64,000 bases of DNA from Cyanoderma ruficeps (Eukaryota > Chordata > Aves > Passeriformes > Timaliidae): assembly GCA_008694505.1 (NCBI GenBank), contig VZDJ01000056.1, forward strand, positions 10,869,903 to 10,933,902, written 5' to 3'. The translations under genes were made by a program, and so were the position numbers. Below, piece after piece: positions 21,759-32,878 of the stretch (positions within the stretch are counted from its first letter, which is position 1; every line of letters starts with the position of its first letter). The notes under the pieces are model-generated. The model had not been told where the DNA came from. It did no database searches and saw only the letters and a list, made by a program, of their open reading frames with translations.

Positions 21759-21803
21759 GTATTGGAAATTTGACTGAAGGCTGCATATCATGCACTGGAG
21801 GAG
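21759..21803 (+). CDS. Candidate 45-nt cassette exon (14 codons plus split codons)
   Basis: The acceptor is TTTCTTTCTTTCAG, ending at 21758. The donor is GAG/GTAACA, with GT at 21804-21805. Two of three phases contain stops. The remaining phase (two bases, 14 codons, one base) reads IGNLTEGCISCTGG. A length divisible by three and an open phase fit a skipped-or-included exon. The order Gly, Glu, (Gly), Cys recalls the small juxtamembrane exon of ErbB receptors: EGFR has TGPGLEGC, ERBB4 JM-b has IGSSIEDCI. However, the cysteine codon expected at the exon start is absent, and I found no neighbouring ErbB exon in this window. It could also be a lncRNA exon or a chance pair of splice sites. Gene identity is not established. 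Confidence 0.3.
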
Positions 21804-23278
21804 GTAACAACTCTTTAATCCTAATTCTGATGTGTTGGTGTTAATTTCCCTTTATTTTTAACATCGTTGCATTGAATGTCAGAATCTCCTTTGCGTTGTT
21901 TGTGCTTTAAAGAATTTGCCTTGTAGTTTCTCTGTGCCCTGACTGGGGGTTTTGATTTCCCTTTTTAAAGGAATATATAAATCTGTGTTTAAGTTCTTAG
22001 GGGCGTATACGTTGCATTTATTCAATTCTGCATTGGAAGGTCTATAGAAAATGTGGAACATAATAATGCCTTCAGCTGTTACTGTAAACAGAAAATTGGA
22101 AATGATATATATTTAACAGGATGTATGAAAGTTATAGAATGAATCTTTTTCAAAAGGCTATTGATATCTTGGTATCAATAATGTTTCAGGGGCTTTTTTT
22201 CTGGTTAGGTTCTTATTGTTCTTGTCAAGAGATTTTCAAAATTGGTGTTTAATTAATCATTGAATGATTGACTCTGCAATTGAATTTGTCTAAAAAAAAA
22301 CCTGTGGCGTTTCTGAAACTCAAATTTTCTTAATGGCCTCTCTGTTTGAATGTCAAAGGGAATCAATCTTGTTAGTGGAGAGGTGGGTTTTGTTCTATAG
22401 AACCTGAAATTATCTTGAGGGTTTTTTTTCCAACATGCTTTTAAGTCTGAATTATGTTGTTTCCAAAGGAGAACAAGATGTTTTCAGAGCTTGCAATTAT
22501 TTGAAAAATAAATGTTGTCTTAGTTTTAGATGTTATTACTGTATCTGTTCAGGGAGACTACAGATGGTTTCTGACAAAAAAATATTGAATTTCTTAATTC
22601 TTGGGAGTTTTTCCTTAGTCCTGGGTGGTGTTCACAACAAAAACTGAAGATGGAGATCAAGTAAATATTCTCATTCAGCCTGGCTCTTTGGGAATGTGCT
22701 ATCTTGGTGTGTGGTTTTTCAAAGACAGCATGATAAATCCTGTGATAGATCACTTTCTAGTGGTCTGAAAGGAACAGCTTATTTCATAATATAAAAGATA
22801 ACTTTGAATAATGGACTCCTCATCCCTTTGGACAGTACTCCTAAATTAGCCTCAGAGCTCCTTCTCAGGTGAAATCTCATTTTCAGGTTCCCCACAGGAA
22901 AAAGGAGACGCTGATCCCCATTTCATGTGGGAAGTGTTTTCAATCTGCTGATGAAAAGTACTTCTGAAGAGTTAGGCAACCTTGATTAATTGAGCCTGAA
23001 TAAGAAGTGCAGGATCAAATCTCAGGATATTATTTTTAGGCTGCAGCCTTGTGTTCTGCATTCCAAATCCTTAAATGCCAGTTTGATAGGAAGTGTGGAG
23101 GACTGGAGCAGACAGTTCTGGGCACGCTGGTAATGGTTTGCAAATGCTGACACCACCCCAGACAGGAGGATGGAAATTGCTTTCTGTTTACAGAGCCTTT
23201 AACTCTTGGGTAAACACTCCTTATTAGTGAGGATGTGACTGGAATTTGGGTTAAAAGCCTCCATTCTGGTGATGCTCC
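21804..23278. other. AT-rich unique DNA, no gene seen
   Basis: No recognisable repeat or protein. The part from about 21804 to 22300 keeps the even AT-rich texture of the exon's upstream side. An 8-bp perfect hairpin, TATTGATA/TATCAATA, lies at 22159-22180. T/A-runs lie at about 22293 and 22422. Confidence 0.45.
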
Positions 23279-23842
23279 ATTCAGCTTTTATATTTTTCAT
23301 GTGTTTGTAACCCTGCAGTTCTTTAGTGTAGAACTCCAAACCCCACACACAGGGTGAGCTGCTGCTTCCCCAGTTTGGGCAGACACAACAATTCCTCTCC
23401 AGGCCTGGCAGTCAAGGACACCTCACTGCCTCAGGCCTGAGAGATGGAAACAAAAGGGAGTTGGGGGCAGCAAACTTGGGGTAAATGATTCATTACCTGA
23501 AGCTGTAATTGGAAGATGAACTCCCAAGATGCAAATGGACCAAACTGATCAAAGTGTGAAAACCCGTGACCCAGGGTCCATTTTTGGGTGTAGGCCCTGG
23601 GGGTCCTTGTCTGCCCTAAATGTACCTGAGGGCCCTTCAATAAATAGAACAGCTTTTTATTCCCTGAATTCTGTCTGGCCTCTGTTTTTAGGTAGCCCCA
23701 AAAAGCATCAGTGGCACTGGGAGTGAAGGGGTATTTGAAATAAAAGCTGATGTGGGGAAGCCCTTGGTGAATGTGAACCATTAAAAGGTGCCTTGTGGGG
23801 TGTGTAGGTCTGGAAATGGCAGCACGAGGCAGAATTGGGTTC
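23279..23842 (+). mobile_element. ERVL-like LTR repeat, copy 3 of 3 (longest copy)
   Basis: Has both the left arm seen in copy 1 (TTCAGCTTTTATATTTTTCAT, then TTCTTTAGTGTAGAACTC) and the right extension seen in copy 2 (GTGGCACTGGGAGTGAAGG through GGCAGAATTGGGTTC). The AATAAATAG polyadenylation word is at about 23639 and the CATCA end at 23710. The match with copy 2 ends at about 23842. It is the best template for defining the family. No open retroviral gene is present, only decayed short frames. Confidence 0.78.
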
Positions 23843-24779
23843 TTTTTTGTGGCGAGTGGTGACAGCAATGTCACCCAAGCTGCTGAGCTGTCCTGAGCAG
23901 TGAATGTGTGTGCCCAGAGTCTGCCCTGCCCCAGTGGCAGCGAGCCCTGGGTTCCAGAGTCGTGCTCTCAAAGAGCAAGCACAGCGTGTTTTTGAGGGAA
24001 AAGTGGTCACACACTCTGCTGTACTTGACAAAATGACACATTTGGAGACTGCAGATTCAGCTTTTATACATCTCTCATCTCTGGGGGAGGGCAGGAGTTT
24101 GTATCCCACGCTCCTCAGCAGCACGTGGGCCTCGCTGAGCCAAAGCCAGGCCCTGAGGAAGCAAAGTTTGGGCTTTTGCTTCTGGTCCTGTGGCTCAAAA
24201 CTGGCTGTGGCTGACCAAAAGTGACTCCAGAAGTAGGGATTTGAAAGGAAACATTTGTGCTTCGTAGTGGTATAATTACAAAATTCTACTTGATTACCTG
24301 TCAAGCTAATTAAAACGGTGACAGGCCAGCAGTCCTCTTAGAGTTTGTAGCATCTGTGCTTTGTATCCCACAACCAGGCTTAGAGTGTAATTTTAATTAG
24401 AATTATTACCAGCAGACAATGCACAGTTGTACTGGAGGAATGTCCTAAAACTGAATGTGCTGGGTAAGAGCTCTGGAAGAGGAGATTCTGATGAGCAGAG
24501 TCTGAAAAGCAGCTGGTTTCAGGGCATGGTTTGACAAGATTGGGACTGGTTTTGTCCACTGGCAGCTTTGCCTGGTGTGTGACTGTTTGTGTCTGGCAGC
24601 TCTAGGCTCTGCTGCTCATTCCAGGTGGGAACAGGCTCAGCTGGAAGTGCTGGGGGTCAGTGTGTAAGAGGATTACTTGGATGGACACTGAACTGCCTCC
24701 AACATGCAATTTTTAGATCTTTCCTTCAAAGAGAAGGGTTGTTTGTGATCTCCAGGCGTCTTTCTGCTTCCCAGGATCC
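23843..24779. other. Unique non-coding DNA, no gene seen
   Basis: Frames of up to 106 codons (plus) and 198 codons (minus, running back into LTR copy 3) have no recognised domain. An AT-rich patch with TTAATTAGAATTATTA near 24391 stands out slightly. Confidence 0.5.
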
Positions 24780-24990
24780 CTAAGTGTCCTCCTTCCCTGG
24801 CTCCTCATTGTCACATGTGTCTGACACATCTGCCACCATGTCCTCCTGCTCTTTTCCCAATCCTCTGAAAATCTGTCCTTTCTTTCCCTCTTCATTATCT
24901 CCCACTTCCAGCCTGATTCCCTTCTCCTGCTTTTCACCTTCTGTGCCTCTCTGCCATCCCTTTCCTTGGCTGCTTCCTTCCCCCCTTAAC
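24780..24990. other. Pyrimidine-rich tract
   Basis: About 210 bp in which C and T dominate the plus strand, with repeated CCTTC, TCTCC and CTCC words. It is not a simple tandem repeat and has no clean unit. Long open frames on both strands here follow from the skewed composition. Confidence 0.6.
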
Positions 24991-25589
24991 CTTGTGCCAC
25001 CCAAAACCCCTCCAAAATTAAAACAGAGTCAGTTGTTCTAAAATAATTTGTTAAGCTGAATCACCCAAACTGCCACGTTATGGTGGATTAAGTTGTGTTT
25101 TTTAGAGGAAAAGATGGGAGAGAACGTCCTGACTTTGCAGCAGGGCAAAATGGCAACTTTTAGAACCCTGATTGTATTAATTATTGCAGAGTCTGCATTT
25201 TGCTTGAGATTTGGAGTATTTGGGTTTATTTATTTTTTTTAACTTGAGTAACATTCAGGATGGAGTCCTCACGCGTTGACTTTTCACCCTGACATCATGA
25301 TAAATACTTGGACAAAACTTGGGACAAAGCTGTGTTCAGTCACAGGTGTCTGGCCAGATCTTTTCCTTGCAAAGAGATTTTGGAAGAACAGGTAATTACC
25401 AGGTGATAGCTCAAGGGATGTGCCTCATTCCAGCATTTCAGAGTATTTTCTTTCAGAATAAGTGTGAGATGTGTTGTCTGTGTTCCCTGAGTGGGAACAT
25501 GGGGCTGAAATGACACTGAGGAGCGTCTGGGAAGGCAGCAAGGCTGTTAATTCTGCAATCTGACACAAGGAATACTTTGGCACAGAGCG
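24991..25589. other. Unique non-coding DNA, no gene seen
   Basis: No repeat, splice-bounded frame or RNA gene was recognised. T-run at about 25221-25239. Confidence 0.45.
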
Positions 25590-26160
25590 AGTCTGCCCTT
25601 CTGCACTTGTTTGATATTGTAAAAGAGATTATTGTGGCCTTACAAGAAGGTTAAGATGTCGTGAAGTTTAATACAGTCTGGAAATAGTCCTGTTAAAGCC
25701 ACTGCTGCTCGTGATTGATGAGGCAGGTTATGATGGGAGCTCTCAATCTTGTGTTTGTGTGTGCAAATTGCCATTTCCCAGCCTTTTCAAGGTTGCTAAC
25801 TTTATCTCGTGGTGCAGCCCATATTTAAAGATTTCATGTTGAATTAGCCTTTGATTAAGGGCTAAGGAGCTTTGATGATAAAATGCCACTACCAGTGGTT
25901 CTGTGGACCGGCTTGGAATAACTTATCAATCACTCTCCATGACTGAGAGCACATTGTGGGCATGAGGGTCACCCTTTGAGGATTAATTTTTCTGAGATAA
26001 ACAGCTCATGGCTGTTGGATGATTATGGTCAGAAGCAATTATGTTGTTTTTAAACTGTTCATTACTACAAGAAAGAGTCACTGGACTGAGGTTTAAGCCT
26101 CTGCCTAAATAGCTGGGTCAAGATGTGTCAGCCTGAGTTTCAAGTTGTTATTGGATGATG
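25590..26160. promoter_or_regulatory. Candidate conserved non-coding block
   Basis: About 570 bp of AT-rich but complex sequence without homopolymers, repeats or long frames, unlike both flanks. Words include TTGATTAAGG and GGATTAATTTTTCTGAGATAAACAGC, with homeodomain and GATA-type cores, and CATGACTGAGAGCA. The texture is that of an ancient enhancer. This is inference and needs alignment to other amniotes. Confidence 0.3.
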
Positions 26161-29100
26161 GGAGCTGCTGGGAGTTCTGGCACAGGTGGATCCTGGCAGT
26201 TTTCCCCTATTTTTCCCCCCCCTCCTATTAACTGAATTTCTGCACCTCTTAGATGAGTAACTCAAACAGCCAGCTGGCAGTTCTGTGGAGTCCCCTGTAA
26301 ACAGCAAACATCTATTTTCCAGCTATTCTGAAGAGCATTTCACAGCTGGTTTAGGTTCCAGGTGTCACTGCCTGTTTCTGATCCTCTGGAATCCAGGTTT
26401 CCTTTTTTTCTCTCTCCTTTTTTAATTCCTGCAATGCTGTCATCAGCTGAGCTGGGAGAATGGACCAGTAGAGTGTGATGCTTCTCATGGCTGGAAAAAG
26501 TGGTGGAGCCTGAAAGCCAAAGCATGTCTGAGATAAATTCCTATTTAATAAAAATAAAAAAAGCCCCAAACACCGGTGATATGGGCAGCTGCTGTCACAA
26601 ACACTGCTTGAAAGGCCATAAGAGAAAAACTGTCTTATGGAGGGATTAGTGTAGTGAGGAATAAACTGCTGAATCACTGGGAGCAAGGGAGGAAATAGAG
26701 AGTGGAGAGGCTCTGGGGGAAAAAAAAAATAAAAAAAAAATAAAATGGCTGCTGGGATTCAATTAAAATCACAGTGGGATTTGCAGTTGGAGACGGAACA
26801 TCCGTCATCCCGGATCTCGTGGTGGCTGCTGCCTCGAGGGGTGCTTAAGTGAGTGTAGAGCTCCTGAAAAATGCTGGAGTGGCAGTGCTGCAGCCACGAG
26901 AGTCCCCGTCTCCTCCCAGACACATGTGTTTTCCCCAGCACACCTCGGAGTTTGGATTGCTGCTCGCTCTTCAGGCACTGACACGCTTTCATGGATTATC
27001 TGAGGTGAGAGTTGTAGTTTGTCCTGCAAGGCTGGAAGAGGAGCACCCTGTGGGAATGCTGCTCGGGCTCGGGGGCTGCAAATCAATTGAGGGAGTTTTT
27101 TGATTGCTTTTTCTTTTGATTATTTGGATTTTTTAGTCATTTTAGTTATTTAACGACCTGCTCGTGAGGGGCTGAGTGGCTTGAACAGCCTCCATTTGTG
27201 TCATCAGTGATGTCCACGGTGCAAATCCAAAAAAAAAGCCCAAAACACCCCTAAAAGCAGCTCTGTCCTCTAGTGAAGGACACAAAATCAGGTTGGAGAT
27301 GGTTGGATTTTAGTCAGATTAAATTCCACCATTTCACTTGGTCTTCAGTGAGCGTTTCTTGCTGCAGGTGGGACAGGAGGAATGTCTGTGGCTCCGACCA
27401 TTCCTGAAATGGCTTCTTTGCCATCAAATCTTGTGTTAATCACTTGAAATGCCTTCAATGCGCCCTCAGCGATTTGAAATAGCATCAATTAACATTTAGG
27501 AAATTAATTTCCGACTCCTGGAATATTAAACATTTACTTTACAGATGGAAATGAGGCGTCCTGACTGTGCAGCTCTCGTGGCCCTTTTAACCCACGTCCT
27601 CAGAAGGCAAAAATAAAATGCTAAATTGGCAAACACAAAGGTTTGTTTTGGTGCTGGAATTGCAGCAGGTGGAATTATTGCTGCCAGGTTTGATACTGCA
27701 CCAGTGGCAATAAATTCTTTGCTCAGGTTCAAGGCCGGGTTGGGCAGGGCTTGGAGCAAGTTGGAGGTGTCAGGGGTGGAACTGAGTAAACTTTAAGGTC
27801 CCAAACCAGTCTGGGATTCTGTGCTGCTGAGAAATGTGGCTAAAAATCAGCAAACTCCAAACTGAAGGAATGTCTGGGTGGAACACCTGATTCTGCCAAC
27901 TCCTTCATGGTTCACTGTGGCACACTTTGATTTTACTGCTCCTTTTTTGAAAGATTTGATACCTCAGAATAAACAGAAACAAAGGTTCTTCAGGAATTCT
28001 ATGATTCAGATTAATCTTTGCTTTGTGGATTTAAATATTTAGTCTAATCTTTGCTAGAACTGACTTTGTCAGCCTTTTAATTCTCAATAAAAATATTAAA
28101 GATGTGATTCTGCATAAAGGTGCTGGAGTGTGAGTCACCCGAGAAATGTTTCCCTGATTTCTCTGTCTTTATGTTGGTCTTGGGTGCAAATTTGCATCCC
28201 TTGCCCCCCCTGGAAGTGTTTGGCAAATGAATTCATTGCTTCAAGGGATCCATCTGCCAACTGAAGGGAGGAGAAATATTCCTTAGGGTCAGTTTTGAAC
28301 TTTTTTTCTTTGAATTTTGAGTCTTAGTTACTCAGGATCACGGTTGTCCTTACTGAGAAGGAAAATAAGATGGTTTTGGTTTGTTTAATTCGTTCAAACT
28401 GATGGCTGCTCTTGTTTATACCATTTTAAGAACAACATCTTTATGTCCTCACTTGGAAGTACATACTTCGTTTGATTTCTCTTTTTTTAAAATGATTATT
28501 CTCCCTGTACCATGTTGCAAATTCTGGTGGTTTTTGTTGCATTTGGAGGGGATCTGTGGAGGTGATGCAGTGCAACTGCCCTGCTCAAAGTTTTCTAGTA
28601 AAATGTTATTTTAGGCTTTATTGAGTGGCAGCTGTCCTCCGTACACCGTGTGGCACGGAGAAGGAATTGCAAGATGACTCACTTTCTGTCTCCAGTCTGT
28701 AATTCCTTCTGCTCTTTCCTCAACACTTCGGCTCCCTCGCCACTTCTAAATCTTTTAGGAGTTATCACTTCAGTCTCACAGCCACTATTTTCATTCCTCT
28801 TCACACCAAACAACTCCTGGCCATCAGTTCCTCCCTGTGTCCCTGTTCCTATTAGATCTGTGTTTTCCCCTGTGCTGCTGACTCACTGCCAGCTCTGAGC
28901 GTGCAGAGTTGTGGTGCCTGTCCCTGCCTGTAACCCGTGTATTTCCAGGGTTTAACTGCCCCATTATTGGAATTTCCAGAACATGGAGCCACGCAGGCAG
29001 TAAACTGCATTTCATGCGCTGCTGAAGTTAATGGGAATTTGGATCAGCTTTTTTGGTGCCCTACTTCAAAGCAGTTCAAAGATCTCTTATTTCCTCATTT

Positions 29101-29654
29101 TCCTCTTAATCTTCGTTCCTCTCATTCCACAAGAATTATCACAATTCTACTGTATCACCTGCTTTGATACAGGAGATCTTATCTTCTGCACAGTCCTTGA
29201 AGTCTCTTTTCTTCCACGGGAAGCAGACGGGGAGGAAAAAACGTTTTCATGCTGAACAGATGTGTCCTGATTTTCTTTGTTTTTATTTAGGTTTTGCCAC
29301 AGTCTGTTATCCTAGAACTAAAACACCTCGTCAGAGGATGATGATTAGAGCTACCTCTGTGTTTTTTCCCCCTTTTAAAATGTCACTGGAGCATCTCTTT
29401 CACCTTTTCTTGGTGACTTCTCTGGCACCACTGAAGCTGCAGTGGGTTGTGCTTTGTTACGCCCCTGGAACTGGAGCCCTCACTATTGACAATCTCATTT
29501 TGGTAATTCTTTTTGCTACAGCTACAGGAATGTATTGCTCATAATTTCTTTTTATGCATCAAGATGTTAAACTGTCTGATCTTCGGCTTTCCAGCACTCC
29601 AAATGCCATGGGTGTGCTTGGGGCCACCTTGCTCTAACGTCAAGGAAGGTTGGT
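26161..29654. other. Unique non-coding DNA, no gene seen
   Basis: A-rich run of the form A9-T-A10-T-A4 at about 26719-26744. Pyrimidine-rich stretches lie at about 28660-28870 and 29090-29220. The acceptor-like TTTTTATTTAG before 29292 has no convincing downstream donor. Frames up to 126 codons lack domains. No CR1 or LTR signature was recognised before 29655. Confidence 0.5.
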
Positions 29655-29853
29655 CAATTAGGGAGAAATTCTTCCCAGTGAGGATGGTGAGGACCTGGCA
29701 TGGAGGAAATGTGGCTGCCCCTGGATGCTGGGCAGTGCCCAAGGCTGGGCTGGATGGGGTTTGGAGCAGCCTGGGACAGTGCAAGGTGTCCCTGCCCATG
29801 GCAGGGGTGACACTGGGTGGGATTTAAGGTCCCTCCCAACCCAAACCTTTCTG
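29655..29853 (+). mobile_element. CR1 LINE 3'-end fragment
   Basis: Plus-strand order is GGGAGAAATTCTTCCC, GTGAGGATGGTGAGG, TGGCTGCCCCTGGATG, GCAGTGCCCAAGGC, GGAGCAGCCTGGGACAGTG, GTGTCCCTGCCCATGGCAGGGGTG and TTAAGGTCCCTCCCAACCCAAACC. This is the CR1 tail in sense orientation, cut just before its terminal short-repeat end. About 200 bp, non-coding. Confidence 0.9.
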
Positions 29854-30599
29854 CAGGTGTTGTACAGATGCTGTTACCTGAGTACATTTCACCTGCTGGT
29901 TCTCAATTTAGTCTGAGCTCTTATTTCAAACCAAGGCGTAAGTGGTTTATTTCAGAGGGTCTCTGGCCATATTTCTGTTCTGAGATGTGAACCTGGGCTG
30001 TCCCCAGCAGCCTGAGGCTGAGGCAGCATCACCACCGACCTCAGGCAGGAGCGGAGCTGTTTGCCTCTCACAGAGAGCTCTCAGCTCTGGCAGATGCTGT
30101 GCTTTGGGCTGGGCTCAGCCCGGCTCCCTGTGCCGTGCTCTGTCTGCAGTTCCAGCTCATTGTGGCTCTCAGACCCAACGTGGGCCTTGCTGTCTTTGGG
30201 CTTTGCACAGGAATCTCCCCACCAGCTCCTCTCATCTCTGCTGCGTTTCCATCCTTCTGTCTTCAGTGCTTCCTTCAGTGCACCTTGCAAATCACAAATT
30301 GTCCTTGCTGGTTGTGCTGGCTCTGGCCAGGGACCTGCACTTTGGGTTTGCTTTTGAGACCTACCCGCCCCACCCTCTGTTTACCATCTGCATTTTAGAG
30401 ATGGCAACACATTTCATGTATTTTTATAACCCTTGATGCCGTATTTTCAGCTTGGTTAATTGCACTGAAGCTGGCTTTCTGCAGTAACACAAAGTGCTTG
30501 CAGTCTTTTTTTTGTTCTGTTCCAGCCTGTAGCAGGAAAAAATCACCACTTTCCAGATGATTTTCATTTTCCTTCCTAAGCCATTTTCGTGTCATTCCG
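29854..30599. other. Unique non-coding DNA, no gene seen
   Basis: A plus-strand frame of 149 codons (29987-30436) overlaps others of 98 and 99 codons in the same GC-rich patch. None has a recognised domain or flanking splice sites that would single it out. Confidence 0.5.
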
Positions 30600-30850
30600 C
30601 ATTCCGCCGCGCTCTCGGCACTAAAGCTCTTTATGCTGTGGTGTATTTTTAACTAATGATGTGTCACTGTACCGGCTTGGATTTTCTTGTATCTATTCTG
30701 TAAACAACTAAAGTTCCTTTTGAGGGGGAGGAGGAGGAGCAGAAACGGTGCCAGGGAGTTACAAGTCGTGCTCGTCTTCATGCGAGCAAAAAGAGATCAG
30801 ACTGGCCTAGGACCAAATTAATTAAATGTTCCATTTAGTGGAAGATGTCA
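30600..30850. promoter_or_regulatory. Candidate conserved non-coding block
   Basis: High-complexity AT-rich stretch with CTAATGATGTGTCA, GTAAACAAC (forkhead-type) and AATTAATTAAATG words, and CpGs at its left end (30598-30620). No repeats, no frame. Motif texture only. Confidence 0.25.
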
Positions 30851-32278
30851 GTGAGGAATAGATAATTCTTCCCATCTGAAGGGCTTGGCTGGAGGAGAGG
30901 AACATCTCTGTGTGAGCAAGAGGCCTCTGAATGTTACACAAATGTCAAAGCAGGAGGAAAAGTTCTAAGGCTGAGCCTCTGCTGGGGAATTTTATCTCCT
31001 GGCTGGGTTTTCAGCTCCCACTCTGCCATTAAGAGGGGCAGCAGCAACAGCAGGATTGGGGATTGCAGGAGCCAGAAGGACCAGAGCATCAAAGGGTACT
31101 CAGAGGAGTTATTCCTGTCAGAGGATGGCAGTGCCAGGTCCAGGAGGGATGGGAGGACACGTGGATTGAAAGGATGAATGGTCAGAGTAGCTGGAATATT
31201 TATATTTCATGAGTTGCTAATTTGAGGAGAGCAGGATAAACCCTCTGGGGTTCAAGGGACTGGGTCAAAGTAAACCAATGCATTGACAAGATTTTCTTTA
31301 TTCTTAGCAAAGTGTAGGAGGGAGCTGCAGTGCTCCCCTGTCTATAATTTTCTGTCATAATTGAATACAGCTGTACTTTCTGAAACTTTATATATCCATA
31401 AAATCAGTTACCTGGAATATGTCTGTTCCATTGCGGTGCTGCAATCTCACATGCCGTGGAGCAGGTAACTTTAATAACCATTTCCTGATGTAATACTGCC
31501 CTCTGCTTAAAGAATGCCAAACTTCATTGCAGAGTTGTGCACTTAAACCAGAACTTACCTGAGCAAAAATATGTGTGGTTTTTATCAGGGGTTTTGCATC
31601 ATTTGGGGCTGGAAGGGATTTGTGTAGTGCAAAATGTGAGCACTCACTGGATCAACTCTATTGCAGGTGGATCATTTTACATCATTTCTGGTGGTATAGG
31701 ATTCTCATTAGAGCTATAAAAATAATGTGATTTTTTTTTTTTTTTTGCTATTCTGCTGTGAAATGTTTATGTGAATTTAGCTTATTAACAGAGTCTTGAT
31801 TAGAGGTTGCTCAGTAAAAGAGTTAAACTGATTTAGGTATCCAGGAAAATCAAAATGGCTCATTTTGATTAATCTGCTTGAAATAAATGCCTGAAAGGTG
31901 AAAAATGATTTGCTTGTCATGTGAAGTGACTTAGTGCACTTCGTCCTGCCACTGCACATCAGGCCTGGTCCTGCCCCCAGCCCCTGTGAGCGTATTTCCT
32001 TATGGGAACACATTTCCTGTGGGACAGTGGGATCTTAAATTATTCTTCTCACAGAGGATTCAGGGAAGCAGTTCCCCACTTCACTTGATTTCTTTATCAG
32101 TTTCTGCTCCACTTCACAGACAAAAGCTGGTTCACACTGATCTTGGTTATCTACACAGCTCTGCTTTCTGTCAATATTTTGGTGGAGATTGAAACCTGAG
32201 CACAGTTAAACCTTCTCCAGGATTTGACCAGCTTGGTTTAGTCCCTGGTGCCCTCTGTGATGCTCTTGGCACCTGGGG
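30851..32278. other. Unique non-coding DNA, no gene seen
   Basis: A T-run of 15 lies at about 31732-31746. A 10-bp perfect hairpin, AATCAAAATG/CATTTTGATT with a 3-base loop, lies at 31848-31870. No transposon or coding signature was recognised. Confidence 0.45.
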
Positions 32279-32342
32279 CAGCCAAAACTTGACAAAATAA
32301 ATACATGGGACAGCCAAAACTTGACAAAATAAATACATGGGA
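32279..32342. repeat. Exact 32-bp tandem duplication
   Basis: The 32-bp unit beginning CAGCCAAAACTTGAC and ending ATACATGGGA occurs at 32279-32310 and again, without a change, at 32311-32342. Each copy carries an AATAAA word. Identity of the copies points to a recent duplication or continuing homogenisation. Confidence 0.95.
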
Positions 32343-32726
32343 GATGCCACAAATGCAGAGGGGCTGGAGCAGAATGACCACAGCACAGAGATGTCTGGCA
32401 GGGTTTGTGCTGCCCAACGTGAGTGAGAAATATCAGAGGCACAAACATCATCAGCACTTCAGGGTTGTTTTTTTTCCTCCCAGTTCACCACGTCACTCTC
32501 AGCTCCCTTGGTGGAGCCTCAGCTTGTGAGCACTCGGGCATGGCTCAGCCTTCACCAAGGAATGAAACCAGCTGGGCTGGGAGGGATTAAAATATTAACA
32601 AGAGAATAATCAAGATATTGAGTCCCTGACAGCTGCCTGATAGCAGGTTATCACCTCCTGCCCGCAGAGGGGCTGCTCTGGGCAGGAGGATGGTGAGATC
32701 ACAGAGCCTCAGCCTGTGGGAGACAT
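32343..32726. other. Unique non-coding DNA, no gene seen
   Basis: Bridges the tandem duplication and the CR1 copy. GGAGGATGGTGAGATCACAG just before the CR1 may be a decayed part of it, but this is unsure. Confidence 0.4.
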
Positions 32727-32878
32727 TTAAATTGGATATTGGGGAGAAATCCTTCCCTGTGAGGGTGGCGAGGCCCTGGCACAGGGTGCCCAGAGCAGCT
32801 CTGGATCCCTGGAAGTGCCCAAGGCCAGGCTGGACAGGACTTGGAGCACCCTGGGACAGTGGAAGGTGTCCCTGCTGA
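32727..32878 (+). mobile_element. CR1 LINE fragment, truncated at both ends
   Basis: Reads TTAAATTGGATATTGGGGAGAAATCC, CCCTGTGAGGGTGGCGAGGCCCTGGCACAGG, GCCCAGAGCAGCT, CCTGGAAGTGCCCAAGGCCAGGCTGGACAGG and GTGTCCCTGCT, in CR1 sense order. Unlike the neighbour at 29655 it stops before the AAGGTCC..CCAACCC end, so the 3' tip was lost by deletion. Confidence 0.88.

Noticed and set aside
23708..24304. 198-codon minus-strand open frame
   Set aside because: Runs antisense into LTR copy 3 and unique DNA; no domain or splice support.
29281..29544. Possible exon after TTTTTATTTAG near 29292
   Set aside because: No convincing donor and no recognisable peptide; acceptor-like sites are common.
31848..31870. 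10-bp hairpin AATCAAAATG/CATTTTGATT
   Set aside because: Stems of this size are expected about once by chance in 64 kb; no other support.
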